Shown here one piece after another: positions 52,579 through 60,770 of a DNA stretch of 64,000 nt. The position numbers and the translations under genes were made by a program. The notes beneath the pieces were generated by a model, which saw only the letters and a list, made by a program, of their open reading frames with translations, did no database searches and was not told the origin of the DNA. The first letter of the stretch is position 1. Each line of letters starts with the position of its first letter. The stretch comes from Chitinophagaceae bacterium (GTDB lineage Bacteria > Bacteroidota > Bacteroidia > Chitinophagales > Chitinophagaceae), in NCBI GenBank assembly GCA_016720745.1, contig JADKKA010000022.1:620001-684000 (forward strand), written 5' to 3'.

Positions 52579-53858
52579 ATATTTTCTTTTAAGCGAATGG
52601 ATACGGCATTTTTATGAGCTTCCAAACCTTCAGCGGCAGCCATTTCCATAATTGCGCTACCAATATTTTGTAAACCTTCCCGGCTGATTTGCTGAAAGCT
52701 GATTTTTTTAACGAAGCTGTCAACCGACACACCACTGTACATGGCTGCGAAGCCATTGGTGGGCAGGGTGTGGTTGGTACCGCTGGCATAATCGCCGGCA
52801 CTTTCGGGACTATAATTCCCAATAAACACAGAACCCGCAGCAGTCACGGTTGCAGATAAATCCAATGCATTGTCTGTACAGAGAATCAGGTGTTCCGGTG
52901 CATACAAATTCGAAAAAGCCATCGCTTCTTCCAGGTTTTTCAGTAGCAGGATCCTGCTTTCTTTCAGGGCCCTGGTAGCGATATTTTTTCTGGGTAACAA
53001 GGCCAGTTGTTCCTGCAGGGCGGTACTTACCTGCTCCGCTATTTTTTCACTGGTCGTAACTAATACGGCCTGTGAATCGGGACCATGTTCTGCCTGTGAT
53101 AAGAGATCGGCTGCTACAAAAGCGGGGTTGGCTGTATCATCAGCTATCACCAATACTTCAGAAGGGCCTGCTGGCATATCAATTGCCAGGCCATCCTGCT
53201 GTACCAGTTGTTTCGCCAGAGTAACATACTGGTTACCGGGTCCGAAAATTTTAAAAACTTTCGGAATGGAATCGGTTCCGTAAGCCATGGCTGCAATGGC
53301 CTGCACGCCACCGGCTTTAAATATTTTTGTAACGCCACATAATGCAGCCGTATATAATATGGCGGGGTGGATATTCCCGTTTTTATCAGGAGGACTGCAA
53401 AGAATCAGTTCCCGGCAACCCGCCAGTTTAGCAGGGATGGCCAGCATCAGTACAGTAGAAAAAAGCGGGGCACTGCCACCAGGTATATAAAGCCCTACTT
53501 TTTCAATAGCGCTTGACTGACGCCAGCAGTCAATCCCCGGCATCGTTGATATTTTTTCAACCGGATGAATCTGAGCAGCATGGAATTTTTCAATATTCGC
53601 GGCAGCAACAGCAATGGCTGATTTTAATTCAGTGCTCAATTGGTTGCCGGCCTCCTGTATTTCTTCAGGGCTTACTGAAAGTGTTTTTATTTTAACTCCA
53701 TCAAACTGTCGGGTGTATTTCAACACGGCTTTATCGCCTTTTTCTTTTACTTTATCCAGTATTTTCTGTACCGGCTTTAGCAGGGAATAATGATCCTGCA
53801 CCGGTCTTCCGGCCAGTTTTGTCCATTCCTGCTGATCGGGATACTTGATAATTTTCAT
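52575..53858 (-). CDS. hisD: Histidinol dehydrogenase
   Basis: 427 aa, a zinc, NAD-dependent enzyme that oxidises histidinol to histidine in the last two steps. Family features: YIPGGSAPLFSTVLM, KAGGVQAIAAMAYGT, FGPGNQYVTLAK, AGPSEVLVIAD, SQAEHGPDSQAV and NHTLPTNG. Length normal. It is 18 bp after hisG. Confidence 0.97.
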   Translation of the reverse strand: MKIIKYPDQQEWTKLAGRPVQDHYSLLKPVQKILDKVKEKGDKAVLKYTRQFDGVKIKTLSVSPEEIQEAGNQLSTELKSAIAVAAANIEKFHAAQIHPVEKISTMPGIDCWRQSSAIEKVGLYIPGGSAPLFSTVLMLAIPAKLAGCRELILCSPPDKNGNIHPAILYTAALCGVTKIFKAGGVQAIAAMAYGTDSIPKVFKIFGPGNQYVTLAKQLVQQDGLAIDMPAGPSEVLVIADDTANPAFVAADLLSQAEHGPDSQAVLVTTSEKIAEQVSTALQEQLALLPRKNIATRALKESRILLLKNLEEAMAFSNLYAPEHLILCTDNALDLSATVTAAGSVFIGNYSPESAGDYASGTNHTLPTNGFAAMYSGVSVDSFVKKISFQQISREGLQNIGSAIMEMAAAEGLEAHKNAVSIRLKENI

Positions 53859-53876
53859 AGTGATTTATTTCCTTGA

Positions 53877-54737
53877 TCAGGCAATCATTTTTTCAATCGG
53901 GATGATCAGGATCCCTTCTGCACCGGCAGCTTTTAGACTTTCGATACGGCTCCAGAAATCATCTTCACTAATCACAGAGTGGACCGAACTCCAACCGGAA
54001 GCGGCCAGTGGCAAAACTGTGGGGCTCTTGATACCCGGAAGCAGCGCAAAAATATCCTCCAGTTTTTCGTTGGGTGCATTGAGCAGAACGTACTTATTGT
54101 TCTTTGCTTTTTTAACGGAGCGGATACGGAAGAGGAGGCTTTCCAGGATCAGTCTTTTTCCGGCACTGAGTTGCTGGTGGCTGATCATGACTGCTTCTGA
54201 AGAAAGGATGGTTTCAATTTCTTTCAGTTCATTGGTAAATAAAGTACTGCCTGAACTCACCAGATCGCAGATGGCATCAGCCAATCCGATACGGGGCGCA
54301 ATTTCCACGGAGCCGCTGATTTCATGGATAGAAGCGCTGATTTGATTCCTGTTCAGAAAATCCCGCAGAATAGTTGGGTAGCTGGTCGCAATGCGTTTGC
54401 CGTTCAATGATTGGATATTAGTAATGTTCCCGTTTTTTGGAACAGCAATAGACAAACGGCATTTGCCAAATCCCAGTTTCTCCACCACATCTGCTTGTTT
54501 GCCGGATTCAACCAGTACGTTTTCACCTAGAAACCCGATATCGGCAACGGCGTCCTGTACATATTCGGGGATATCATCGTCGCGAAGGAAAAAGACTTCC
54601 AATGGAAAATTGGCTGCCTGTACCCTTAGCTGGTTATTCCCATTACTTACTTCCACACCACATTCCTTGAGCAGTTTCATGGAGCCTTCATAGAGGCGGC
54701 CTGATTTCTGAACGGCAATTCTGAGTGTTTCCTGCAT
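53877..54737 (-). CDS. hisG: ATP phosphoribosyltransferase, long form
   Basis: 286 aa, first and feedback-controlled step of histidine synthesis. The catalytic part has IAVQKSGRLYEGSMKLL, DIPEYVQDAVADIGFLG and the PRPP-binding GSVEIAPRIGLADAICDLVSSGSTL. The last ~75 residues form the ACT-like histidine-binding domain (KSPTVLPLA..., EGILIIPIEKM), so no HisZ subunit is needed. It follows the attenuator hairpin by about 13 nt. Confidence 0.97.
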   Translation of the reverse strand: MQETLRIAVQKSGRLYEGSMKLLKECGVEVSNGNNQLRVQAANFPLEVFFLRDDDIPEYVQDAVADIGFLGENVLVESGKQADVVEKLGFGKCRLSIAVPKNGNITNIQSLNGKRIATSYPTILRDFLNRNQISASIHEISGSVEIAPRIGLADAICDLVSSGSTLFTNELKEIETILSSEAVMISHQQLSAGKRLILESLLFRIRSVKKAKNNKYVLLNAPNEKLEDIFALLPGIKSPTVLPLAASGWSSVHSVISEDDFWSRIESLKAAGAEGILIIPIEKMIA

Positions 54738-54750
54738 AGCTGCGATTGAT

Positions 54751-54785
54751 TAAAAATTAAAAGGGCTTACCGTAGTAAGCCCTTT
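54751..54785 (-). terminator. his operon attenuator (terminator hairpin)
   Basis: On the minus strand AAAGGGCTTAC (54785-54775), loop TACG, GTAAGCCCTTT (54770-54760), an 11-bp perfect stem, then the T-rich TAATTTTTA. It sits between the leader peptide and hisG. An upstream GTAAGCC (minus strand 54817-54811), overlapping the leader stop codon, can pair with GGCTTAC of the 5' arm (54781-54775) and would prevent the terminator. Confidence 0.9.
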
Positions 54786-54813
54786 ATTATGTTGATACAT
54801 ACCATCAGTTGGC

Positions 54814-54864
54814 TTACACCCGGGAGTGCAGGAAATGATGATGTGTATGGTTAAAATTTTGCAT
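54814..54864 (-). CDS. hisL: his operon leader peptide
   Basis: A 16-codon frame, MQNFNHTHHHFLHSRV, with five His codons (four CAT, one CAC; three consecutive). Stop TAA at 54816-54814. It lies between the his promoter and the attenuator hairpin, the layout of a classical amino-acid attenuation leader: ribosomes stall on His codons when charged tRNA-His is low. The predicted transcription start is only a few nt before its ATG, so the leader may be translated from a nearly leaderless mRNA. Confidence 0.9.
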   Translation of the reverse strand: MQNFNHTHHHFLHSRV

Positions 54865-54871
54865 TGGATGG

Positions 54872-54902
54872 CAAAGATAGTCGATCATAATTGTGTTGCC
54901 AA
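54872..54902 (-). promoter_or_regulatory. Promoter of the his operon
   Basis: Minus strand: TTG (54902-54900), 20 nt, TATCTTTG (54879-54872), a close match to the Bacteroidota consensus. The predicted start is near 54866. Confidence 0.8.
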
Positions 54903-54964
54903 TAATTTTGAATCTTGTTTTAATTTAGCGAAGGATTATTTATATTTCTTATACAAACACTTGT

Positions 54965-56176
54965 ATGGAACAGCAGGAACAGGGTCGGGTGGCAGATTGG
55001 GGGAGTCTGGCAGGATCAGCCTCGGGGCGGAGCCAGGCCGGCTTTGATATGTTGAGACCCTGGAAGGTGATTTCCCCGAATAATATATATATCATCTATC
55101 TCTCGGTGCTGTTGTTTGCAGTGTATGCCTTTGCCCGTTACGGATTCAACTGGATTGCACTGTCCACATCTCTGATTGCAAGTGTGCCGGTAGGTTTTGC
55201 TATTGCATTCTTTGAAACACAGTCGCAGGAATTCCGGAGAAGGCATCGGCGGAACAGTTTCTGGATCTACCTCGTGTATCGCACTTTCCGGGTGGTGGTA
55301 TGGTTCATGATGCTTTTCTTTTTTATCATGTTACTGGTGATCTGGCTGAATGTGGATACTTATGAAACGATATTTCCGCATAGTCTTTATGATTTTTTTG
55401 CCACCCGTAAATTATTTGAATTCCTGGCCATCGCCCTCGCCGTATCTCTGTTCTCCAATTTTCTGGACGAACTGCACCGGAAACTGGGGAGGGATGCCAT
55501 TTACAATCTGGTGCTGGGTAAATACCACCAGGTAAAACAAGAGGAAAGATTATTTCTCTTTATCGATCTGAATGATTCTACCGATATAGCTGAAGAAATG
55601 GGGGAGCTGGAGTACAGCCATTTTTTACAGGATTATTTTTATGATATCAGTGAGCCCATTGCCCGTTATTTTGGCAGGGTTTATCAGTATGTGGGCGACG
55701 AAGTGGTGGTGACCTGGCCCTTACAAAAGGGATTACGCTATGCCGTAGCTGTGCGATGTTATTTTGCTGTGCAGAAACAGATCAGAAGGTACAGCGCCTA
55801 TTATGAAAAGCGATACGGAAGGGTGCCGGTATTCAAAGCGGCATTGCATGGGGGGACCGTTGTTGTATCTGAGGTTGGTAAATACAAGTCAGAGATCGCC
55901 TATCATGGAGATGTGCTGAATACGACTGCCAGGATGTTGGGGAAATGCCATGAACTGGCCTCGGATCTGCTGGTATCCAATTGGGTGATCGGACAAACAA
56001 CAATGCCTGCCTATTTGAAAACGGATGATATGGGTGTTTTTCAACTGAAGGGGAAACAACAGGAAATACATATCCAGTCCGTTTATTTTCACTCGGACAA
56101 ACAGGCGAAGGAAAAAAGGCGTCTGCGATTATTTCGTAAAAAGGGGGAGAAGCAGCCGGAGCAGCTTAACCTTTGA
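54965..56176 (+). CDS. Class III adenylate/guanylate cyclase, membrane-anchored
   Basis: 403 aa. Two pairs of membrane helices (about 40-85 and 100-165) precede a cyclase catalytic domain. The two metal Asp residues are present (Asp201 in FIDLNDSTD, Asp245 in YVGDEVVV), and so are K291, D316, N319 and R323 around GDVLNTTARM, so it should be active. The first 28 residues are Gly/Ser/Gln-rich; a second ATG at 55049 (MLRPWKVISPNN) may be the true start. It is divergent from the his operon. The helical anchor with a cyclase domain matches a common Bacteroidota architecture. Ligand unknown. Confidence 0.88.
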   Translation: MEQQEQGRVADWGSLAGSASGRSQAGFDMLRPWKVISPNNIYIIYLSVLLFAVYAFARYGFNWIALSTSLIASVPVGFAIAFFETQSQEFRRRHRRNSFWIYLVYRTFRVVVWFMMLFFFIMLLVIWLNVDTYETIFPHSLYDFFATRKLFEFLAIALAVSLFSNFLDELHRKLGRDAIYNLVLGKYHQVKQEERLFLFIDLNDSTDIAEEMGELEYSHFLQDYFYDISEPIARYFGRVYQYVGDEVVVTWPLQKGLRYAVAVRCYFAVQKQIRRYSAYYEKRYGRVPVFKAALHGGTVVVSEVGKYKSEIAYHGDVLNTTARMLGKCHELASDLLVSNWVIGQTTMPAYLKTDDMGVFQLKGKQQEIHIQSVYFHSDKQAKEKRRLRLFRKKGEKQPEQLNL

Positions 56177-56288
56177 ATCGGGTGGAAGCAGAAGGATTAT
56201 TCGGACAACCGTATTTCTGACTGGCACAGGATGTAACAATTACGATAATTGTCAACAGGGCAATTGCAAGGAAAAATCTATTTTTCAT
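56166..56288 (-). CDS. 40-aa lipoprotein
   Basis: MKNRFFLAIALLTIIVIVTS then Cys21 (lipobox VTSC), followed by a short mature part ASQKYGCPNNPSASTRFKG. The CPNNP...RFKG ending recurs in tiny Bacteroidota lipoproteins as I remember them. It overlaps the cyclase 3' end by 11 bp on the opposite strand. A promoter (below) supports expression. Function unknown. Confidence 0.75.
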   Translation of the reverse strand: MKNRFFLAIALLTIIVIVTSCASQKYGCPNNPSASTRFKG

Positions 56289-56343
56289 ACTGGTGGATAT
56301 TTGGTGATAGAACGTTTTTCAATGATTGGTTATTATTCTTCTG

Positions 56344-56375
56344 CAAAGATACAGCCAGAATTAACAGGAAAACAA
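56344..56375 (-). promoter_or_regulatory. Promoter of the 40-aa lipoprotein gene
   Basis: Minus strand: TTG (56375-56373), 21 nt, TATCTTTG (56351-56344). The predicted 5' leader is about 50 nt. Confidence 0.65.
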
Positions 56376-56463
56376 GGGTCTTTTACGTTAATTCCGATGT
56401 AAAACCACTTGTAAGTCACTGGTTTTCTTCATTTCACGTTAGTTAAAACCCTTAAAAATTCAT

Positions 56464-56515
56464 TTTGTTAAAGTAGGCAATCCATTAACTTTACCGCTTT
56501 AGCCGCCAAAGGCGG
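56464..56515 (+). promoter_or_regulatory. Promoter and 5' leader hairpin of the exonuclease gene
   Basis: TTTG (56464-56467), 18 nt, TAACTTTA (56486-56493). Just downstream the leader holds CCGCC-AAA-GGCGG (56503-56515), which would be a stable hairpin near the 5' end of the mRNA. Confidence 0.5.
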
Positions 56516-56550
56516 ATTTCATTCACAGAATTAGCGTAATTACTGACCCG

Positions 56551-57318
56551 ATGCTGCAACTGAAGAAGCCTCTTGCTTTTATTGATCTGGAGACCACCGG
56601 AATTAACCTGGGTACTGACCGGATTGTGGAAATTGCCATTGTAAAAATACTGACGGACGGAACCCGGAGTATCAAACGTAAACTGATCAATCCGGAAATG
56701 CCAATCCCTAAAGCATCCAGCGATGTTCATGGAATTACGGATGATATGGTAAAAGATGCGCCGGCCTTTAAACAGGTGGCCCATGAGCTGAAGCAAATGC
56801 TGGATGGCTGTGATCTGGCAGGTTATAATTCCAATCGTTTTGATATTCCCCTGCTGATGGAAGAGTTCCTGCGTGCGCAGGTTGATTTTGATATGAAGAA
56901 CCGCAAGCTGCTGGATGTACAGAACATCTTTCATAAAATGGAGCCTCGTACACTCAGTGCGGCTTATCGTTTTTATTGTAACAAAACCCTGGAAGGAGCC
57001 CATAGTGCCGAAGTGGATGCCACAGCAACCTATGAGATACTGGAAGCCCAGGTTGAAAAATATCCCGATCTCGGACAATCCGTGGAGTCCATTCTCAAAG
57101 TATTGGGGGAGGACCAGGTCGTTGATTTCGCCCGCCGCTTTATTATGGAAAACGGAATTGAAGTCTTCAATTTTGGTAAATACAAAGGCCGCCCGGTCGC
57201 AGATGTATTAAAAACTGAGCCCCAGTATTACGACTGGATGATGAAGGGCGATTTTCCGCAACACACCAAGCAAAAACTCACTGAAATCTATACCCGCACC
57301 ATGCTTAAAAAAAGCTGA
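56551..57318 (+). CDS. DnaQ-like 3'-5' exonuclease with DUF3820 domain
   Basis: 255 aa. N-terminal exonuclease with DxE in AFIDLETTG (Asp12, Glu14), Asp in YNSNRFDIP, and the final HSAEVDATATYEIL. The C-terminal ~65 aa is DUF3820 (VFNFGKYKGRPVADVLKTEP, YYDWMMKGDFP). Often annotated as a DNA polymerase III epsilon homologue, but this arrangement points to a stand-alone exonuclease. Confidence 0.9.
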   Translation: MLQLKKPLAFIDLETTGINLGTDRIVEIAIVKILTDGTRSIKRKLINPEMPIPKASSDVHGITDDMVKDAPAFKQVAHELKQMLDGCDLAGYNSNRFDIPLLMEEFLRAQVDFDMKNRKLLDVQNIFHKMEPRTLSAAYRFYCNKTLEGAHSAEVDATATYEILEAQVEKYPDLGQSVESILKVLGEDQVVDFARRFIMENGIEVFNFGKYKGRPVADVLKTEPQYYDWMMKGDFPQHTKQKLTEIYTRTMLKKS

Positions 57319-57397
57319 GCAGCTGGTATAACCGGTGAACAATTTTTAACAAGGCCACCCGTCCTATTTCCGTACATTCGGGTTTAACCGCTCCAGT

Positions 57398-58201
57398 CTG
57401 GAAAAGTTAGTCGTCATACCAACCTACAACGAAAAAGAGAACATCAGCAACATGCTGCATGCCATCTTTGGATTGAACCAGGACTTCCATATCCTGGTAG
57501 TGGATGATGGTTCGCCTGATGGAACTGCCCAGATTGTAAAAGACCTGCAGGACCAATTCAGGGGTCAGTTATTCATTGAAGAGCGAACCGGAAAATTGGG
57601 TCTCGGAACTGCCTATATCCATGGTTTTAAATGGGCTTTGAAGAATAATTACAATTTTATTTTCGAAATAGATGCTGATTTTTCCCATGACCCGGCCGAT
57701 CTTTCCAGGCTCTATGATGCCTGTAAAAATCAGGGTGCCGACCTGGCTATCGGATCAAGGTATGTAAAGGGAGGCGGTGTTGTCAACTGGCCGGGCAACC
57801 GGATTGCACTTTCCAAAGGTGCTTCTATTTATACCCGGATCATCACCTGGATGCCCGTCAGGGACCCTACAGCCGGATTCATGTGTTATAAAAAGGAAGT
57901 GCTGGAAACAATCAATCTGGATAAGATTCCCTTTGTGGGCTATGCTTTCCAGATTGCCATGAAATTCACGGCCTGGAAACTCGGGTTTAAAATCAAAGAA
58001 GTTCCCATCATTTTTAAGGACAGGATTTACGGGATGTCTAAAATGAACAAAGGCATCGTAAAAGAAGGTATACTCGGCGTACTCAAACTCCGCTGGAACA
58101 GCTGGTTCACCAAATACCGGAGGGTTGAGAAGCCACATGCATCCGGTAACGATACAGGGAAGAATATCACCCAGAACGAAGTATTGGCGGAAACGAAATA
58201 A
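57398..58201 (+). CDS. Polyprenol-phosphate mannosyltransferase-like glycosyltransferase (family 2), CTG start
   Basis: About 267 aa. The GT2 core starts KLVVIPTYNEKENI with DDGSPDGT and the DADFSHDP metal motif, then GSRYVKGGGVVNWPGNR and DPTAGFMCYK, as in Dpm1-like enzymes that charge a lipid carrier phosphate with a sugar. No ATG, GTG or TTG precedes the essential PTYNE segment between the in-frame stop (57347) and the first ATG at 57452, which would remove it. A CTG at 57398 (L-E-K-L-V-V) is the best start. No membrane helices, so a soluble or peripheral enzyme. Confidence 0.88.
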   Translation: MEKLVVIPTYNEKENISNMLHAIFGLNQDFHILVVDDGSPDGTAQIVKDLQDQFRGQLFIEERTGKLGLGTAYIHGFKWALKNNYNFIFEIDADFSHDPADLSRLYDACKNQGADLAIGSRYVKGGGVVNWPGNRIALSKGASIYTRIITWMPVRDPTAGFMCYKKEVLETINLDKIPFVGYAFQIAMKFTAWKLGFKIKEVPIIFKDRIYGMSKMNKGIVKEGILGVLKLRWNSWFTKYRRVEKPHASGNDTGKNITQNEVLAETK

Positions 58202-58240
58202 CCCATTTCCTTTTACATCTTTTCTTTAGTTTGCAGCTGC

Positions 58241-59155
58241 ATGAAAAAAGCCTTTATTCAGCTGCATATTGCCGTATTCCTTGCTGGTTTCACCGGCATA
58301 CTCGGCAGACTGATTGACCTGAATGAAGGATTGCTGGTATGGTATCGTTTACTGATTACGTCCGTCACGATGTGGATCCTTTTTGCTATCACCAAAAAAT
58401 TAAGGAAAATAGCCTGGAAGGACATTCTTCAATTGTCAGGAATCGGCTTTCTCGCTGCTTTGCACTGGGTTACTTTTTACGGATCAGTTAAAGTGGCCAA
58501 TGTATCCGTGGCCCTGGTCTGCTTTTCTTCTGTTGGGTTTTTTACTGCGCTGGTGGAACCATTGTTACTCCGCGTCCGGTTTAAATGGATGGAGATGTTG
58601 CTGGGGCTGGTGGTGATGGCTGGCATTTACCTGATCTTTCATTTTGATCCGCATTATAAAACAGGGATCATTTTAGGAATCACCTCCTCCATGCTGATTG
58701 CGATTGTGATCATCCTGCTGAAACAAGTAATGAAAAGGATCAATCCGGAAACAGCCCTGACCTACCAGTTAAGCGGTGGTTTTCTTGCCCTCACTGCAGT
58801 GATGCCCTTTTACCTCTATTGGTTTCCTACCAGATACCTGATACCGGATGCCAACGACTGGTTCTGGCTGCTGGTACTGGCCTGGCTCTGTTCTGTGGTG
58901 GCTTTTCAATTCTCTGCTTATGCCCTTCGTAAACTATCTGCATTTACGGTCAACCTGACTTTTAATATGGAACCGGTTTACGGAATCATCCTTGCCTTTA
59001 TGGTGTACCGCGAAAATGAATTGCTCAGCAAATGGTTTTTTATCGGGTTTGCCATGATTGCCGCTGCACTGGCTATCCATGTATGGGTGCTGATGCGGGA
59101 GCACCGCCAAAAAAAATTAAATGAAACCCACGGAATACCATCAGCGAATCATTGA
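58241..59155 (+). CDS. EamA/DMT family transporter
   Basis: 304 aa, ten membrane helices in two EamA repeats (about 5-135 and 150-290); QLSGIGFLAALHWVTFYGSV and AYALRKLSAFTVNLTFNMEPVYGIILA are the family-typical parts. Substrate unknown; relatives export metabolites. Its end overlaps the methyltransferase start by 35 bp, so the pair may work together. Confidence 0.88.
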   Translation: MKKAFIQLHIAVFLAGFTGILGRLIDLNEGLLVWYRLLITSVTMWILFAITKKLRKIAWKDILQLSGIGFLAALHWVTFYGSVKVANVSVALVCFSSVGFFTALVEPLLLRVRFKWMEMLLGLVVMAGIYLIFHFDPHYKTGIILGITSSMLIAIVIILLKQVMKRINPETALTYQLSGGFLALTAVMPFYLYWFPTRYLIPDANDWFWLLVLAWLCSVVAFQFSAYALRKLSAFTVNLTFNMEPVYGIILAFMVYRENELLSKWFFIGFAMIAAALAIHVWVLMREHRQKKLNETHGIPSANH

Positions 59156-59978
59156 TTACTACCGGGACACCGAGAATGCTTATAAGGATTCCTGGGACCT
59201 GAATAACAGCCTGTCCATCCATTATGGCTATTGGGATCAATCAGTAAAGAATTTCCCCGAATCCCTTTTAAGGATGAATGCGGTGATGATGAAGGCCGCA
59301 GGTATTCAGCCATCTGACTGGGTATTGGATGCCGGTTGTGGGGTGGGAGGAAGCAGTATTTTCCTGGCCTCCATGCTGGGTTGCCGGGTAACCGGTATTA
59401 CATTAAGTGAAAGACAGGTGCAACAGGCTACAGCCCATGCACAAAAAAAAGGAGTCAGTGAGCTGGCGGATTTTAAAGTAATGAATTATGCGGCAACTGA
59501 TTTTCCGGATGCCAGTTTTGATGTAATCTGGGGTTGTGAAAGCATTTGCTATGCAGATGATAAAGCAGCATTTATCCGGGAAGCTTACCGCTTATTAAAG
59601 CCCGGGGGAAGATTGGTGGTAGCTGATGGATTTGTGACTGCAGCAGGCAACAACGATCATCCGGTGATCCGGCAATGGCTGGATGGATGGCAGGTGAATT
59701 ACCTGGAAACCATGGATGAGTTTACTGCAATCATGAAGCAAACCGGATTTACAACTATTGAGAGCCGTGATATTTCAAAAGAAACCTGGCGATCCGCTAA
59801 AAGATTATATCGTTTTTATTTTCTTGCCAGGTTGTACCTGCTCTGGAAAAAAATCAATTTCTCCGGTCCGCCTACTGAACTTCAGCGGAAGAATATTGCT
59901 GCCTGTAAATACCAGTACCTGGGAATGAAAAAAGGGCTTTGGCAGTATGGGCTGATCACCGGCCAGAAAGGTTCCTGA
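59121..59978 (+). CDS. SAM-dependent methyltransferase (class I)
   Basis: 285 aa. SAM site VLDAGCGVGGSSIFLA with ITLSERQVQQA and a CxSICYADDKAAFIREAYRLLKPGGRLVVADG segment, typical of small-molecule methyltransferases such as gamma-tocopherol or sarcosine/dimethylglycine types. No C-terminal membrane part. The substrate cannot be read from sequence. Confidence 0.85.
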   Translation: MKPTEYHQRIIDYYRDTENAYKDSWDLNNSLSIHYGYWDQSVKNFPESLLRMNAVMMKAAGIQPSDWVLDAGCGVGGSSIFLASMLGCRVTGITLSERQVQQATAHAQKKGVSELADFKVMNYAATDFPDASFDVIWGCESICYADDKAAFIREAYRLLKPGGRLVVADGFVTAAGNNDHPVIRQWLDGWQVNYLETMDEFTAIMKQTGFTTIESRDISKETWRSAKRLYRFYFLARLYLLWKKINFSGPPTELQRKNIAACKYQYLGMKKGLWQYGLITGQKGS

Positions 59979-60016
59979 ATAGTTTGATGCGATGAAATGA
60001 ATCAGTATTTTTAAAA

Positions 60017-60760
60017 ATGCCTGTTTGCAATAATTGCCACCAGTCTTTTGAAGGTAAATACTGTTCCCACTGCGGCCAAAAGGGGAGTGTTGGGCGACTG
60101 ACCATGCATGAAATTTATCATGAACTCGTTCATTCATTTACGCATACGGAAAAAGGAGTCCTGAAACTCAGCCGGGATATACTTTTTGCACCCCGAAAAT
60201 TATACAGGAGTTATTTTAGTGGTAAAAGGAAAACCTATTTCAGTCCGGTCACTTTCTTTTTACTGGGCATGGGTTTGCTGATTTTCCTGGGTGGACAGCT
60301 CCTGAACTGGGATACCCGTGTAACCGGTAACAGTAATAATGTGGAAAGAATATTATTCCAGTTTCAGAAAATCAGGTACCTGATTTTTATACCGGTTATA
60401 AGTTTACTCACCTGGGCATTGTTTCATAAAACCCATAATCTCGCGGAGTGTTTTGCGTTCTGGTTTTTTTGCATCGGGGCCATTATCCTGATAGAATTGA
60501 TCTCTTTCATACCTCAGTTTGCCTGGGTAGACCAACGGCACATGATCAGGTATATTACAGACTGGCTGATTTGGTTTTTTATCCTCTTCCACTTATTTCT
60601 GGTATTTGGTGACAGGGGATTTTGGGCTATTCTAAAATGTATTTTTCTGGGACTGTCAACCTATTTTGTTCTGGTATATATTTACAAATTGCTGGGATAT
60701 TGGCAGGGATTCAATGCTGATTTCAATTTTTGGAATATTATTAAAGCTGTCTTTCAATAA
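60017..60760 (+). CDS. DUF3667 family membrane protein (short)
   Basis: 247 aa. Zinc ribbon CNNCHQSFEGKYCSHCG (4-20), then HEIYHELVHSFTHTEKGVLK, LFAPRKLYRSYFSGKRKTYFSPVTF, and five membrane segments. Second member of the family in the window (see 10812), lacking the long insert between ribbon and membrane part. Confidence 0.88.
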   Translation: MPVCNNCHQSFEGKYCSHCGQKGSVGRLTMHEIYHELVHSFTHTEKGVLKLSRDILFAPRKLYRSYFSGKRKTYFSPVTFFLLGMGLLIFLGGQLLNWDTRVTGNSNNVERILFQFQKIRYLIFIPVISLLTWALFHKTHNLAECFAFWFFCIGAIILIELISFIPQFAWVDQRHMIRYITDWLIWFFILFHLFLVFGDRGFWAILKCIFLGLSTYFVLVYIYKLLGYWQGFNADFNFWNIIKAVFQ

Positions 60761-60770
60761 TCGTCTAGTT

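Noticed and set aside
51961..52617. 218-aa plus-strand frame inside hisC
   Set aside because: Shadow of hisC, which carries all catalytic motifs on the other strand.
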